Origin: Patiria pectinifera
Lineage: Eukaryota; Echinodermata; Asteroidea; Valvatida; Asterinidae
Reading direction: 5' to 3'
DNA length: 64,000 nt
NCBI GenBank assembly: GCA_029964075.1
Contig: CM057149.1
Location: 32,384,900 to 32,448,899 of the forward strand
A program made the translations under genes and the position numbers. This document shows, in pieces, positions 1 through 10,624 of the stretch. Position 1 is the first letter of the stretch, and every line of letters starts with the position of its first letter. Below the pieces are notes generated by a model that saw only the letters and a list, made by a program, of their open reading frames with translations, searched no databases and was not told the DNA's origin.

Positions 1-555
1 CCTCATCATCAACCCGACTCGATGCACATCACTAAACCCGACCCAACGCGACCCGAAGTCGGTTTCGGGTCGGGTTTGCACAAAATTAATCGGGAGGCTA
101 CATCATGACAGTGTGACGGACACCTTAAGTTCAGAACGTTGTGTAATTTTAAATTTGGTATACGCCCTCAAATCCCAATTCATTCTTCCTCAAAAATATT
201 TTTTTCTACTAGAGTGTGGAACAACCGACGACTAACAACTGTGGGGAAAGTCAATAATGCACGATATTAAACAAAATCATACCTGAAAATGTAGGCTGAT
301 TTTCTTGCACTCAGGAAATAGTATGTGACGCTTGGAATAGTTACAACAACATGCACACACGAAAAGCGTCAAAAAGACTATTGGATATGTATAGGCAGAT
401 CACGGTTGTTTAGCTCGAAGGGTATAAAACTGCTAGCAAGGTAAATCCCGCTACGAATTTCCACAAGTATCGTTTCCGGGCGCAAACTTTGGCTATTGAC
501 AATACATGTATTCAACTGCAGGGCATATACTAACCTTCATTGGTGTCGATAAAGT
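1..555. other. No gene seen; short shared flank
   Basis: I see no credible coding region here. Bases 1-80 are a short GC-rich stretch of repeated GGGTCGGG/CCCGACCC motifs. Bases about 89-130 closely match 26722-26762, which lies in the 3' flank of Ig copy B, so this edge may be the end of another duplicated flank. Confidence 0.4.
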
Positions 556-560
556 AAACA

Positions 561-1161
561 CTACGGAAGCGTATTTAGGACATGACCGAAAATATTTGTT
601 AGGCCCACTACTTCGCCCAGGCGGATTACCATTTCGCCCGGGCGGATTAGCATTTCGCCCGGGCGGATTAGCATTTCGCCCGGGCGGATTACTATTCCGC
701 CCGGGCGGATTACTAATTCGCCCTGGCAGACTACTAATTCGCCTGGGCTGATGACTAATTCTCCCGGCCGGGAAGACTACTAATTCGCCCGAGCGAATTA
801 GTAATCTGTCCGGGCGAAATAGTAATTCGCCCCGCGAATTAGTAATCCGCCCGGGTGAAATAGTAATCCGCCCGGGCGAAATAGTAATTCGCCCGGGCGA
901 ATTAGTAATCCGCCCGGGTGAAATAGTAATCCGCCCGGGCGAAATAGTAATTCGCCCGGGCGAATTAGTAATCCGCCCGGGTGAAGTGGTAATCCGCCCG
1001 GGCGAAATAGTAATTCGCCCGGGCGAATTAGTAATCCGCCCGGGCGAAATAATAATTCGCCCGGGCGAATTAGTAATCCGCCTGGGCGAAATAGTAATCC
1101 GCCCGGGCGAAATAGAGGGCCGGAAATATTTTTTTTGGTCATGTCCTAAATACACTTCCGT
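561..1161. mobile_element. Foldback element with inverted minisatellite core
   Basis: The two ends are inverted copies of each other: a stretch around ACGGAAG, TATTTAGGACATGACC and AAATATTT at 561-605 reappears in reverse complement at about 1108-1161. Between them lies a minisatellite whose units contain GCCCGGGCG. The polarity of the units flips near 780-800, so the whole core can fold back. Open frames across it are low-complexity chance translations (repeated PGRITISPGR-type peptides) and not genes. Classing it as a foldback (TIR) element is an inference from structure. Confidence 0.75.
605..1116. repeat. GCCCGGGCG minisatellite, polarity-switched
   Basis: Repeated blocks alternate GCCCGGGCGAATTAGTAAT and GCCCGGGCGAAATAGTAAT, giving a unit of roughly 18 bp and a higher-order unit of about twice that. 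Left of about 780 the units read as the reverse complement. Each unit carries the self-complementary core GCCCGGGC, a SmaI/XmaI-like palindrome. Confidence 0.85.
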
Positions 1162-1484
1162 AAAACACTGACTGTATTAGAGAAGCACTACAAAGGCGGT
1201 GTAGAGTACAACAAAGGTTAGGTTGAACTATTTCACCCAGAGGTACTTTTGACACGATGGGAACAGACTAGTTTCCTGGTTCACACGTTAGGGTTTTTCC
1301 CATCTACAGGAAATTACTGGTTAAATTGGCAAGGTTAGATTGTTTTGTTTCACCTGTCATTTTCATGAATTTTACACAAAGTTGTAACAAAAAGTATAGT
1401 ACATTTCTGTCTCTCACACTTATTCAAATGTGCATACATGTAGTTAGATATGACCGCAAAATAGTCCAGCTTGCCTTTAGCAGA

Positions 1485-1790
1485 CTTAAAGGACACTGCG
1501 ACCTGAAATTCCAGAAACAGTCATGTTTTGGATTGTTTACTTATCCTGTTTCAAACATCTAGTTGAAAGGAAACCAAACTAATGTCTTACTGTTTCCGAG
1601 AAAAGACGAAAAACCCGCTTTTTTACATCGGACACGACAGAGTATAAAACGTGTTTCCAGTCGTTTTAATTCAATGTACGATTCACGTTGTGTGTGTCTA
1701 GTATCACACACGTACACAGCACCCGTGCACATGAACAGCGGTGACCAATCCCCAATGCACAATATGTGATTTCTGAAATCACAATTAGCA
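1485..1790. repeat. Fragment of the repeat at 38650-38900
   Basis: The run from GGACACTGCGACC through the region around TCGGACACGACAGAGTA resembles the head of the tandem unit at 38641-38890 and 40641-40790: same order of short motifs (TTACTTATCCT, TTCAAACATC, ACCGTTCCCGA-like, GGACACGAC, GAGTA). It is a diverged dispersed copy. The open frames on both strands here are shadows of the repeat. Confidence 0.6.
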
Positions 1791-1931
1791 CGAACAGCCC
1801 GACTTTTTAGGGTCGCAAAAGTGGACCCTGAAAGTCGTTCTCGCACGAATAACACAAGAATGCAACAAAAGCGCCCAGTTTTTATAGGATAGTTGTGTGG
1901 ATGTTTACATCTCTCAAGCTCAAGCCCCCAA

Positions 1932-1954
1932 CCCCCCCCCCCCCCCCCCCCCCC
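1932..1954. repeat. Poly-C tract
   Basis: A run of 23 cytosines. Such G/C homopolymers occur repeatedly in this window, mostly inside hAT-like MITEs. Confidence 0.9.
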
Positions 1955-1979
1955 GGGTGCGTCACTGAGTTTATGCAAA

Positions 1980-3379
1980 ATAAAAAGTTCCCTGACTCAA
2001 TCTCCAGGTGAAAAGGTATAGATTCATTTTATTTCCACCAGCTAACGGCGGACAACTGCCAAGTACAAGCTGAGTATATATACTTAATGAATACATTTGA
2101 AAAAAACGTTATGATAAAACTTACAATAATAAATAAAAAGTCACACACATGATATTTATCTTTATACAACATTACAAAAAAATTAAGAACTAAGTAAAGA
2201 AAAAAACACAACGGAAAAAGAGGGCTAAAACACTCATGTAGAAAAATACAGGCGAACGTATAGGAAGACATTCAACAGGCATCACATTTATAGACTGCGT
2301 ATCACACTAAAAAAAAACAGAGAAAGGAAAGAAGGGGATGAGTAGAAGGGAAGAATAGGAAGAGACAATCATTTGGGATAGGGTTGAGAAAGAGGAGTGG
2401 AACTAGGAGGATAGCTCTGTACAGCTGTTTACGAAAAAAAATGAACTGAGGCCACCCCAAACATGTCGCAACTCCCGTGTAGCCGGTTAAAATGGACGAA
2501 ATCCTGGCACCAAACCCATGCTTGGTCAGACAAACAGTCAACACGGCTCCACGAGATATGCAGTAATGATATTATGGTTGACAGATCTAGTCCGGCAGCA
2601 ATGCACATGTAGATATAATTGATTAGTGTTAGTGACATTAAGAAAAAACTGTGAATGTGTTTGCACAGACTTAAGCAACATTAAAATCTCTTCTCCCAGC
2701 AAGATAAGGCAGTCTAAATAAGTCAAATGTTTCGGTTTATAGGAGTGGCACTTTTACAATTTAGGTTGTAAAGGGTTCTATACATGAAATACAAATAACG
2801 ACACTGCACTCTTCCTACAATCTATTCAACTTTTGCGTTTGCATCTTTACAATATCTTATTGTTATATTTTTTTCTTCAAATTATTGCAACCGATGGTGA
2901 AAAGCTGAAACGTTTCGGTCAGGTATTTTCTACTTGTTTTCAATGATTGAGTAGATTTTGTGAAATAATTTTCACTCTTTCTTTTTTTAATTCCTTAAAA
3001 AATATTCTATTTGCAGATGATCATGGAATTTCTTCGGCAAATATGCAGAACTCATTGGCTTGGATGTTCTAGTCTCTTTAAACATAAGGAAAACGGAGAT
3101 AAAGGTTCTTCGTTTATGGATATATTTCTCCAAAAAGGAACATCACACGCATGCGCATTAATTAAACAACTTCAAAGTATAAGACATTATGCATTACATG
3201 CATTTCAGATGGGTTCTCTTTGTTGATTCAGTGACAAAAATGCATAAAAGTTCTACGCCTATCCAAGCTATAAAAAACTATTCCATTTGCGTATAATGTC
3301 TACGTACGAGCTGAATAAAAAAGACCAAAGTTCGAAAATAAATGATAAAATATATTAGCGAAATTACCTGTAATACCAA
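1980..3379. other. No recognisable feature
   Basis: AT-rich sequence. The short open frames here have no recognisable motif, no plausible splice context and low-complexity composition. I see no gene. Confidence 0.5.
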
Positions 3380-4543
3380 ATATGAAATTTAGTGGTGTAA
3401 ATTCGAAATAAGAATTAATAATTTAACCCAGCGACGTCCTGGAACGAAATGAAAGCATCATTTCATGGAATTTGAATTATCGTAAAAGTAACCGTAAAAC
3501 CTATATTAAGCATAACTGTTGGTATGTTCATTCCCCAAAATAGAAGGCAATTTACAAGCCTGATGCAGGACGCAAAAAGCTAGGAAGAAATGGTAAGTTT
3601 AACTCCATTAGCGGAAGGGCTAATTGAGCTTTATGTTAAAACCGTGAAGAAATCATGGTTCGAATATTATAAGAGTTATATACAAAACAATTACTCAATC
3701 AAAACTTAAACAAAATCTCACACGGTTCTTGTTAAAGAACAATTGGAACTTTAAGAGGAATTCAGAACGTCTCACAACATTTCCCTAAATTGGCTTGTTA
3801 CTTAAAGCTATACGCACTGTCCGTACACAATGTTAAGTTGGGTAGTGACTATGGAATCCAAACACGTCGCACGGGGTTCGTCCTGCAAAAGAATGGTTTG
3901 CGATTAATTTTTTAAGCGTCATGTATATTTTGTTGCAATTAACGCAACATTAACTTCATGACTGGAAGTCATGATATTTCTGAATTTAGGAAATTTGTAA
4001 TACGTCAATTCCCAGAAGTGCATACAATTAGTTTGCATTTTCTCTTTATTTCATAAAGTCTGCAGGGATCTATAGTGTATCCACGTTATAGTATCGAGCA
4101 CTGGGAATAACTGAAATTTACGAAAGTGAGACTTAAAAGGTTTTGGGCAGTTGTCAACATCTCATATAATTATATTATTTCCCCTAATCTCGTCTCCTTA
4201 TGGTTCTTAGGCAAATATTAAGTATAAGAGAGATCAGTGGCGCACCCAGCGATCAGGAGTTTGCTTGGGAGTGGGGGGGGGGGGCTCACATTTTTTCCCC
4301 CAATTTTAAAATGTTGCATAATTTTTTTGGCCGTTGAAAAAGGGCTTTTTGGGGGAAGGGGTGGACTATAACACCCCTATTACACTCCTCGAAAGTAGGC
4401 CACATACATATCACCAAGGTCAAATCGTGGGACTAGAAATAATTTACTGTGGGTTATAGTGAGCTTTTAAGTTAAATTGCTAACTTTGGAAGCCAAAAAT
4501 ACGTGAGGTATTTCAAACTGAATTGCTGACGTAGGCCTAGCCA
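3380..4543 (-). repeat. Duplicated 3' flank of Ig copy D
   Basis: Bases 3380-3660 match 25560-25770 (shared words such as GGAATTTGAATTATCG and CGCAAAAAGCTAGGAAGAA). Bases about 3840-3970 match 26761-26880 and 54950-55060 around AATCCAAACACGTC and AAGCGT...GTATT. These are the sequences just downstream of Ig copies B and C, so copy D was duplicated together with its flank. No coding sequence is visible in it. Confidence 0.7.
4229..4460. mobile_element. hAT-like MITE, diverged
   Basis: It starts CAGTGGCGCACCCAG after AGAGAT, holds a G homopolymer and shares AGGCCACATAC, TATCACCAAGGT and ATCGTGGGACTA with the MITE at 27965-28206 in copy B. The right end is not sharp here and I cannot give a target duplication. 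Confidence 0.55.
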
Positions 4544-4544
4544 T

Positions 4545-4700
4545 GCACCACAGCTACTGCCGTAGTGTATAGTACAGGCATGGGTTTACAGGCCTCGTTT
4601 TGGTTTGTGGACCTTTTTCCGACAACCACTGTACAATCTTGCAGAATCTTCGTTTCACAATGAAGGGTGTAGTTAATGATTCGGTTACTAAACCGAAAAT
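4545..4700 (-). pseudogene. Ig copy D, relic of last tail exon and 3' UTR
   Basis: On the minus strand this aligns with the last coding exon and 3' UTR of copy C (55440-55590): shared stretches include AACGAAGA.TCTGCAA, GGTCCACA.ACCAAAA.GAGGCCTGTAAA and CAGTAGCTGTGGTGCA. The AG acceptor seen in copy C before AAACGAAG is TTGTG in this copy, so the exon could not be spliced in the same way. The open frame at 4537-4761 is a by-product of this homology. Confidence 0.6.
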
Positions 4701-4849
4701 ACCTCCTGCAGAATAGTTTTCCGATGAGTTTGGAACCATCATTGTTCTTTAGAACGAGCACAGTGTTAGTTAAAATTTATATCAGTATCATAAAAACGTG
4801 CTGAGGTATTAGACCGTCTATACTTGAATGCTAGAAAATGTTTGCGTAC

Positions 4850-4888
4850 CTCGATGTCATGCTTTTGTTCAGGTTTCTTCATCGATAT
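4850..4888 (-). CDS. Ig copy D, short cytoplasmic-tail exon
   Basis: A 39-nt open exon bounded by an AG acceptor (TTTCAG) and a GTACGC donor. It reads ISMKKPEQKHDIE in phase 0, close to the 30-nt tail exon of copy C, RMPEQKNDIE. It belongs to a gene whose 5' half is absent, so expression is doubtful. A second related mini-exon lies just upstream at about 4910-4950, inside the inverted-repeat arm, giving a tandem pair. The membrane exon in this arm ends in phase 2, so joining it to this phase-0 exon would shift the frame. Confidence 0.5.
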
Positions 4889-5040
4889 CTGAAATGACAG
4901 CGACTATACATATTGCGTTTGTGCAGGTTTCCTCGCCGATATCTGAAATGACAATGACAATATAGCACAGAATGTAATTTAGGTGCGTAAACAATAATAA
5001 CATACAAAACAACTTAGCTCCATTAACGTTTTTGAGTTAA

Positions 5041-5560
5041 AGGGAATTTACAACATTTGCTTTTGAGCCAATTTTTGGAAATAAATGGATTTGGTGGATT
5101 AGTAAGTTATAGCAAATATTGTTAAAATGACTTGTTTCGCGTTTTGGGCTTGTAGATGTTGGAAAAATCAAGAAAACCAATCATGTTCTTTTAGTCTGGT
5201 TCCCAGACCCCACTTAAGATAAAACGGAGCAATTTACAGACTTTGGGGAATGGTAAAGTCAAAGAATGCAGTCTAGTAGGCTTGTACCCCTTCACAGGTG
5301 TGTAATCAATTGCAAAGAAAACGCGGAATAACTAATTATGAAAATGTAGGAGCATTTTTTGAAGAAAAAAAAACAGTTTTCTCCAACGCTGGTCGGCCGA
5401 CCAGTGTTGAAAAAATCCAATTTTCTCGAAACTGACAGCACACCAGGCTCCACGATTTTACAGGATGCTTTTGACTGTCATTCCCTAATAATCCAGTGAG
5501 GTATTTCGTGATAATTTGATCATTTCGTTTTATGATGTTTGCAAATGTTGTACCTTCCCT
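5041..5560. mobile_element. TTAA-flanked MITE with internal palindrome
   Basis: It is flanked by TTAA on both sides (5037-5040 and 5561-5564). The ends are inverted repeats, AGGGAATTTACAACATTTGC against GCAAATGTTGTACCTTCCCT. Near the middle is an almost perfect palindrome, CAACGCTGGTCGGCCGACCAGTGTTG. TTAA duplication plus AGGG ends suggests a piggyBac-type non-autonomous element. It is in the left inverted-repeat arm; the partner copy is at 15245-15764. Confidence 0.8.
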
Positions 5561-5911
5561 TTAATTGGTCTGCTTTTTATATTAAAAAAAACTTGGCTTT
5601 GTATAAACTATACATAATTAGCGACCATCATTAACAAGACAGAGGTAGAAGATCCGGGTCATCATTCCTGCATTGTGTCTAAACACATTGGCCAATACGC
5701 ATATCAATATGACGTCTTTACAAACTGGTGTCATGCAAGTTTGAAACCCAAAGTGTACTTATAGCAACTTAGAACAACGTTTAGTGCACTGATCCTGCTT
5801 CTGTGCATATGAAATCACTATTTGTGCAAGAATTTGGATATTGGCTACGAAATCTTTACTTTATCATTAAGTACTTAAGAGTGTTCACGAGTACAAAATG
5901 ACACAATTTAC

Positions 5912-6083
5912 CTTGCGCGCACAGCCCTAATAACGAAACCAGCGTTGGTAGTGAGCGACAGGCAAGAAAGGACGATAAGCCAAATCAGGGCATTCTGACA
6001 GCCATCTGGAGTGTCCTTATCGGTACAATCCTCACCAAACGAATGCACCGTGACAGTTGGAATAGATCCAAGTGATGTGAAAT
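5912..6083 (-). CDS. Ig copy D, transmembrane exon
   Basis: A 172-nt exon on the minus strand with an AG acceptor (ATTGCAG) and a GT donor (AAG/GTAAAT). Read with two leading bases it encodes a short extracellular stalk, a DTPDGCQNALIW junction and a hydrophobic segment around IVLSCLSLTTNAGFVI, then basic residues. It is a near-copy of the membrane exon of copy A (14722-14893), because both lie in the arms of the inverted duplication. No Ig exon of D remains upstream, so this is likely an orphan exon of a truncated gene. Confidence 0.7.
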
Positions 6084-6104
6084 CTGCAATTACATTTTTG
6101 AAAT

Positions 6105-6390
6105 TAGTTATAAACTGACTATAGTAAGTGTATTCATTACTTTTGATGGCTGCCTTTGTGTTTGATATTCTGTCGTCAAAAATTTTCCATTTCCAATTGC
6201 TCTTTAATAAAGGCGACTTTTAAGTTCAAGCCAAGACACTCTTTGAACAAGGCACATGTAGGTCAAACGAGACTTATAAACTGATTATGGTAAATTCGCT
6301 AAAAACTGACTATAGTAAATGTATTAATTAATTTTGATAACTGCTTTGTGTTTGATATTCAGTTGACTTGTCCAAAAAATGTTCACTTGC
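6105..6390. repeat. Local duplication in left arm
   Basis: The block containing AACTGACTATAGTAA.TGTATT and TTTGTGTTTGATATTC appears twice (about 6114-6170 and 6300-6362). The right arm has the block once, near 14640-14700, so this gain happened after, or was lost from one arm since, the large inverted duplication. Confidence 0.65.
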
Positions 6391-7045
6391 GTTGCATTAA
6401 AGGGGACTTTAGAAGTTCTTATCAAGGCATGCTTTGATCAACGAGCAAAATGGTTATTTGCTTGATCATAAAATTGCTCATAACGTTTTAAAGCAAAGGT
6501 ATTAAACCACCAAAAAGTATTAATCGCATCAGTTATGCAGCTCGGACGAGGGAAACAAAATACTTATGAAAAGTTACAAAGTATTCACAGCAGAGTATTC
6601 GTTTTAAAATGAATTTGGTTTGGAAATATTTCACAAATATAAATACAACCAAAATATAAATAAATATAAAAATCAAATTCTCACACAAAGGCTGTGTACC
6701 ATGACAGCCATTTCGTTGAAAACTATCTCAAAGTGCTTAGTCAATGTAAGCACTATGTGGCCGACATGACTTTTTTGCGTAATAAATAAATGTCCAAAAA
6801 ATTAAATAAAATAGATTTAAGGGAAGAAAAATGAGAACAATAAAGATTTTTTGCTTGTGGGAGAAAAAGCATTCACACAGGAAAATATTTGGGAAATGTA
6901 TGTATAGCCTGTTTAAAAAATATTAAATATCATTTGTAGCGGGCATCTTCATAGCAAATAATTAAACAGGATGTTAGAGGACTACAAAGCGTGAAGTATG
7001 AGTCGAGCCTGCAGAGAAGGTACAACAGTAGGTTTAACTAACAAA

Positions 7046-7375
7046 GGTCCGTTTTACAGGGTGTATCGAAAAAGGTATACACATTCAGGGGTGGATCAAG
7101 GTCATTGTGCAGGGCGGGGGGGGGGGGGGTTCATCAGCGAATCCTTGCTGAAATGTAGAAAGTTTTTTTGCCAGACACTTGACCTCATAAATCAACAGGT
7201 GGGTAGGTGGGGAGGGGGCTGGTACCGTACTTTCAATGGGCGCGCAGTTAAATTTAACGATTTTTAACCCTACAGAAAATTGTAATACCCCCTAACCAAG
7301 CTGGCACTTCTACAAAACAGAAATTTACAGAGCTGGGGGTTGACCCCAAACACCTCTCCCGTGGATCTGCGCCTG
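7046..7375. mobile_element. G-tract MITE and mariner-like end, left arm
   Basis: CAGGGTGTATCGAAAAAGGT at about 7058 resembles the terminal repeat of mariner-type elements. Directly after it, CAGGGGTGGATCAAGG at about 7088 and GTGGATCTGCGCCTG at about 7361 look like the two ends of a hAT-like MITE with a poly-G core. The reverse copy is at about 13510-13950. The open frame at 6998-7267 is a shadow. Confidence 0.5.
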
Positions 7376-7599
7376 AAATTTTAAAATGTTAATTATCAGA
7401 TATTTAATGAGTATTTCAGAATGGGGCAACTAGAGGGGTAAAAGGCGAGGGTGTCTTCTATCCAAATGATATTAAATTCATTACCGTACGTCACTGTCAT
7501 GGATGACTGATCAAAATTGGGCAGTCAATGACAAGACTGAAATAATTGAGTGAGGCAATTATCTCTGATCAATCAATCTTAAATGACTTTTTTAAGGTA

Positions 7600-7870
7600 C
7601 AGGATAAAATGATGGTCCTGTATCGTCAACATGAACGCCATTCCTGGTAACACCCATCTCACATCGTCGCCTCGTCTATGACAACACGTCTTACCATTCC
7701 TTGGTCTTGGCGTTGATTCACCTCATCAACTATCCCGGTTCTGAACTCCCGAATGTGAGCTGGGGCGTGGTGAAAACCTTGTCTTTCAAGTGACTCCACA
7801 CGAAAAGTTCACAAGAGGTGAGATCTGATGGTGATCTTGGGGCTATTTAACTCGGGGCCATTCAACTATT
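7600..7870 (-). pseudogene. Mariner/IS630-type transposase remnant, left arm
   Basis: On the minus strand, three frames together give a degenerate C-terminal transposase segment: SPSDLTSC..F.W.HLKDKVF, then a piece resembling G.VDEVN, then MVRRVVI. SPDLT..D.F.W.LKD.V is the signature around the last catalytic acidic residue of mariner/IS630-type transposases. Frameshifts and stops separate the pieces, so it is dead. Its mirror copy is at 13025-13300. Confidence 0.65.
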
Positions 7871-8025
7871 GGAGCGGTGTTTTGTCAGGTAGCCACTGGC
7901 GTTGAAATTGAAGACTATATCGTCACAGTTATTAAGATCGCCTTTTCAATTCCTGGCATTTACCGCTGTTTGTTGTCTGTTGTAATTGTATTATACCATG
8001 CTGTATATTTGTGTGTGTTTAATAA

Positions 8026-8193
8026 GGGAATAAATGTGTGTTTGGGAGGTATTATAACACTCTGTTTAAGACCGGTTTGAGTCTGGATTGGCGATAATTA
8101 CCCGAGGCGAAGCCAAGGGTAATTATCGCCCATCCAGACTTAAACCGGTCTTAAACAGAGTGTTTAATACCGACCGAACATACATTTATTCCC
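8026..8193. repeat. Long hairpin, left arm
   Basis: A 168-bp near-perfect inverted repeat: GGGAATAAATG at the left end pairs with CATTTATTCCC at the right end, the stem continues through CACTCTGTTTAAGACCGG and GGCGATAATTACCC, and the loop is about 13 nt (GAGGCGAAGCCAA). Stem arms are about 77 bp with a few mismatches. The second copy is 12705-12872. Confidence 0.9.
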
Positions 8194-8292
8194 ATTCATA
8201 AATACCTTTTCGGTCCAAACATTTAAAAAAGTCAAAAACTAGACGTTGCCCACTATTTTTTCAACAATTTTATATCATGTTTTTACGAAACA

Positions 8293-8902
8293 CGTGTAAT
8301 ACGTGTATAGTCTGCTTCCCTAACGTGACAATCCTAGGCGGCCTGTGTTTATGTCTGTGGACCTGACGACGAAACCAGAATAGGGGCAGTTTTCCAAACC
8401 CCGGCTTCGGCTCCTTCTCTTTCCCCATTTATGCAGGTTGACAATGGGGCTGCAACCGGATAGGGAGCTGAAACCGGGGTTCGCAAAATATAAAGTGAGG
8501 TCGTCGATAAAATAAGGCCGTTGTAAGTCAAGCTATGCGGGTTTTTTTTCGAGTATTGCACTATTGCTTTTCGAATTTTAGTACCTTGATGATTCAGTAC
8601 GATTTCGACATGTCTAGAGCAAGACTCGAGTATTTTGCTGCCCGAGTACTAGTACCGTCATTTCGAGTACGAGTACTTTGACATCCGAGTGCGAGTACGA
8701 GTACTCTACAAAAAGTACTCGAGTAGTACTCGAGAACGAGTACGAAGTACGAGTCATAGTACGAGCACTACAACACTGGTTAGAATCTTGAGCAACAAAC
8801 ATTTCTAGCAAGGTCACCAGTTGTTGTCATCTTTTGAAAAATTGTGTTGATGTAGCGTAGAAAAACGGATCACTAGAGAAAAACACCTGGTTCCAATGAT
8901 TA
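8293..8902. repeat. Palindromic repeats, no gene
   Basis: Bases about 8396-8482 form an imperfect inverted repeat (ACCCCGGCTTCGGCTCC against GGAGCTGAAACCGGGGT). Bases about 8620-8780 are an imperfect array of GAGTACGAGTACT-like words ending in CACTACAACACTGG, a pattern seen again in weaker form (GAGTCCGAGTCC) at 21950-22060. Open frames here are shadows. A V-type Ig exon, which copy A should have on this side, is not present. Confidence 0.5.
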
Positions 8903-10347
8903 TGTCGCGATTTAGTTTTTAAACTGGGACAAAAAGAAAGAAAGAAAAGGAATCAAGGAAACAAAAATAGACTTCTCACAAATTTAATTTAGTCTCAAAA
9001 AACCTTCCAACAAACAAAAAACAATTTCTATCCTTAAGAGCAAAAAACTAGTTTCTAGAAATACTTCAAGGCAAAAAAATCTCAATCAGGATCAACAATG
9101 AATAAAACACTCAAAAGAATTTGCCAGGGATAAAAAAATAATTTGATAAAAAAACTAAGTTAAAAGAATAAAAACCAAAGGGAAACAATAGGAAACCAGA
9201 AGGAAAACCCACACAGCACTAAAGGAAAATGACTCTTAAAGCACAGGAATGAACTAAAAACCTGCAACAAGTAAATAAGAAAGAAACAAATGGCAATTTA
9301 AAAACAGTTCTTATAAAACAAAACTCCTATGAAACTACAGTCCATGTACTAAAGTATCCTCTTAAGCAATAAAAAGGTCCAAATGCAAGTTTGCCACTGT
9401 GTGCACAAAGGATTAACGCACTCGAACTGCAAGATACTGCACAGTTCAATGGACCTCATAATGATATGCAAATCCTCTGGACTGCCTCAATAAACTATTA
9501 CTTCTAGGAAGGAGGGAACAAAGGCTTAAGACATGGTCTAGGCAAAATGAATGGATACAGGTCTATGTACATGAAGTCAAAAAGAACAACTAAAAAAATG
9601 TAGAAAAATATGAAAATCCACTCAAGAAAAAGGAACTTAAACTCTGAGGATAACATACACATGAAACTTAAATGCAGGTAATCCTAGACTCAATCAATTA
9701 AAACCTGGGCAAACTTATATTACAAAACTTTTTAGAAAATCACACATTTTCAATACTTTCAAAGAATGGACACCTCAAAATGTTTAGAAATGAGCCAAAA
9801 GTAAAATCAAGTTGGAATGAAAACGTAAAACAGTAATCAAAAGGTTCAAAGTTTCTAAACAAAAAAACTAGTTAAAACGACTTCTAAGAAAAGAGCGGAG
9901 ACACAAACGATTTCATGTATAGGAAAAAAACATCAATCTTAAAAGGAGCTAAAATGATACTGAACTGGATAATATGAGTATCATAAAGGCAAATATAAAA
10001 CTGGAATTATACAATAATAAGAAAAGTAATGAAAACTCACCAATGACTGGACTAGCAGACAAAAGAAACAGCTAGGAAGACACTCTCCAGGTAGGAGGAA
10101 ATATATGACTATATGATGTTAAGTTGTCTCACTGCTGGTCTGCTGGGTAATAATGACTCTGGCATGACAATGTGGCAGCTTTTATATGGTGGGACTTGTG
10201 GGCTAAAATAAACAAACAGGGGGTCACACTACCAGGAAAGGGGGGGGGGACATCTAAACTTCAACTAAAATGATTTTCTTTTCTAAGGGGGGCTACTCCT
10301 ATTGAATACACTATAAAAATACACAAGGGAAACTTGGCCCTGCCACA
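8903..10347 (-). mobile_element. LTR-like insertion in copy A
   Basis: On the minus strand the block begins TGTGGCAGGG (at 10347) and ends CGCGACA (at 8903), giving TGT...ACA ends. It contains a TATA-like CCATATAAAAGC at about 10190, which would be promoter-proximal on the minus strand. The left part is A-rich on the plus strand with no long open frame. It sits 67 bp upstream of the first Ig exon of copy A. I found no matching 5-bp target duplication, so it may be a truncated element or not an LTR at all. Confidence 0.4.
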
Positions 10348-10414
10348 TTGACACTCTGAAGACTTGTATCAAAATTTTTGCCAGCTATGTTATTTGTGTT
10401 GATATGTTGTGTAG

Positions 10415-10624
10415 TATCCCCCAAAGAGCCGTTTCCAGACGTAACTCAATGCACTCAACGTATCTCTGAGACTGCGTGCGAGGCAGAGTTGCCGAACGAC
10501 ATCAAGAAACCAATGCTGACCTGCATCGTATGGGATACCAAGCCTGCCGTGGCTCTCCGATGGCTGCTGGAGTTTAGTGACGGTGACACACAACTCATCA
10601 GCGACAGGTTCACCGTACAACCGA
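10415..10624 (+). CDS. Copy A exon: Ig domain 2, first half
   Basis: A 210-nt phase-1 exon, acceptor TGTGTAG and donor CCGA/GTAAGT. It encodes a stretch beginning VSPKEPFPDV, with the first Ig cysteine in LTCIV, the hallmark tryptophan in ALRWLLE, and a strand ending FTVQPS. Two further cysteines lie near the start (TQC, ETAC). Equivalent exons of identical length are at 35436-35645 and 58713-58922, differing by a few residues. The V-x-(K/R)P-x-x-x-L-x-W pattern suggests a C1/C2-set-like fold. Confidence 0.85.

Larger units (their letters stand above)
4903..8292. repeat. Large inverted repeat, left arm
   Basis: The reverse complement of this arm matches 12606-15905 over its whole length, by eye at mid-90s percent identity. 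The outer edge lies within a tail exon (4903 against 15905) and the inner edge is at CGTAAAAACATGATATAAAATTG and its complement (8292 against 12606). The arm includes a membrane exon, MITEs, a mariner-like remnant and a 168-bp hairpin. Known differences are a partial local duplication in this arm at about 6105-6390 and extra bases in the other arm at about 13590-13680. Confidence 0.9.

Noticed and set aside
493..1155. Long 220-residue frame with PGRITISPGR repeats
   Set aside because: It is a translation of the GCCCGGGCG minisatellite; frames are open on both strands because the unit lacks stops.
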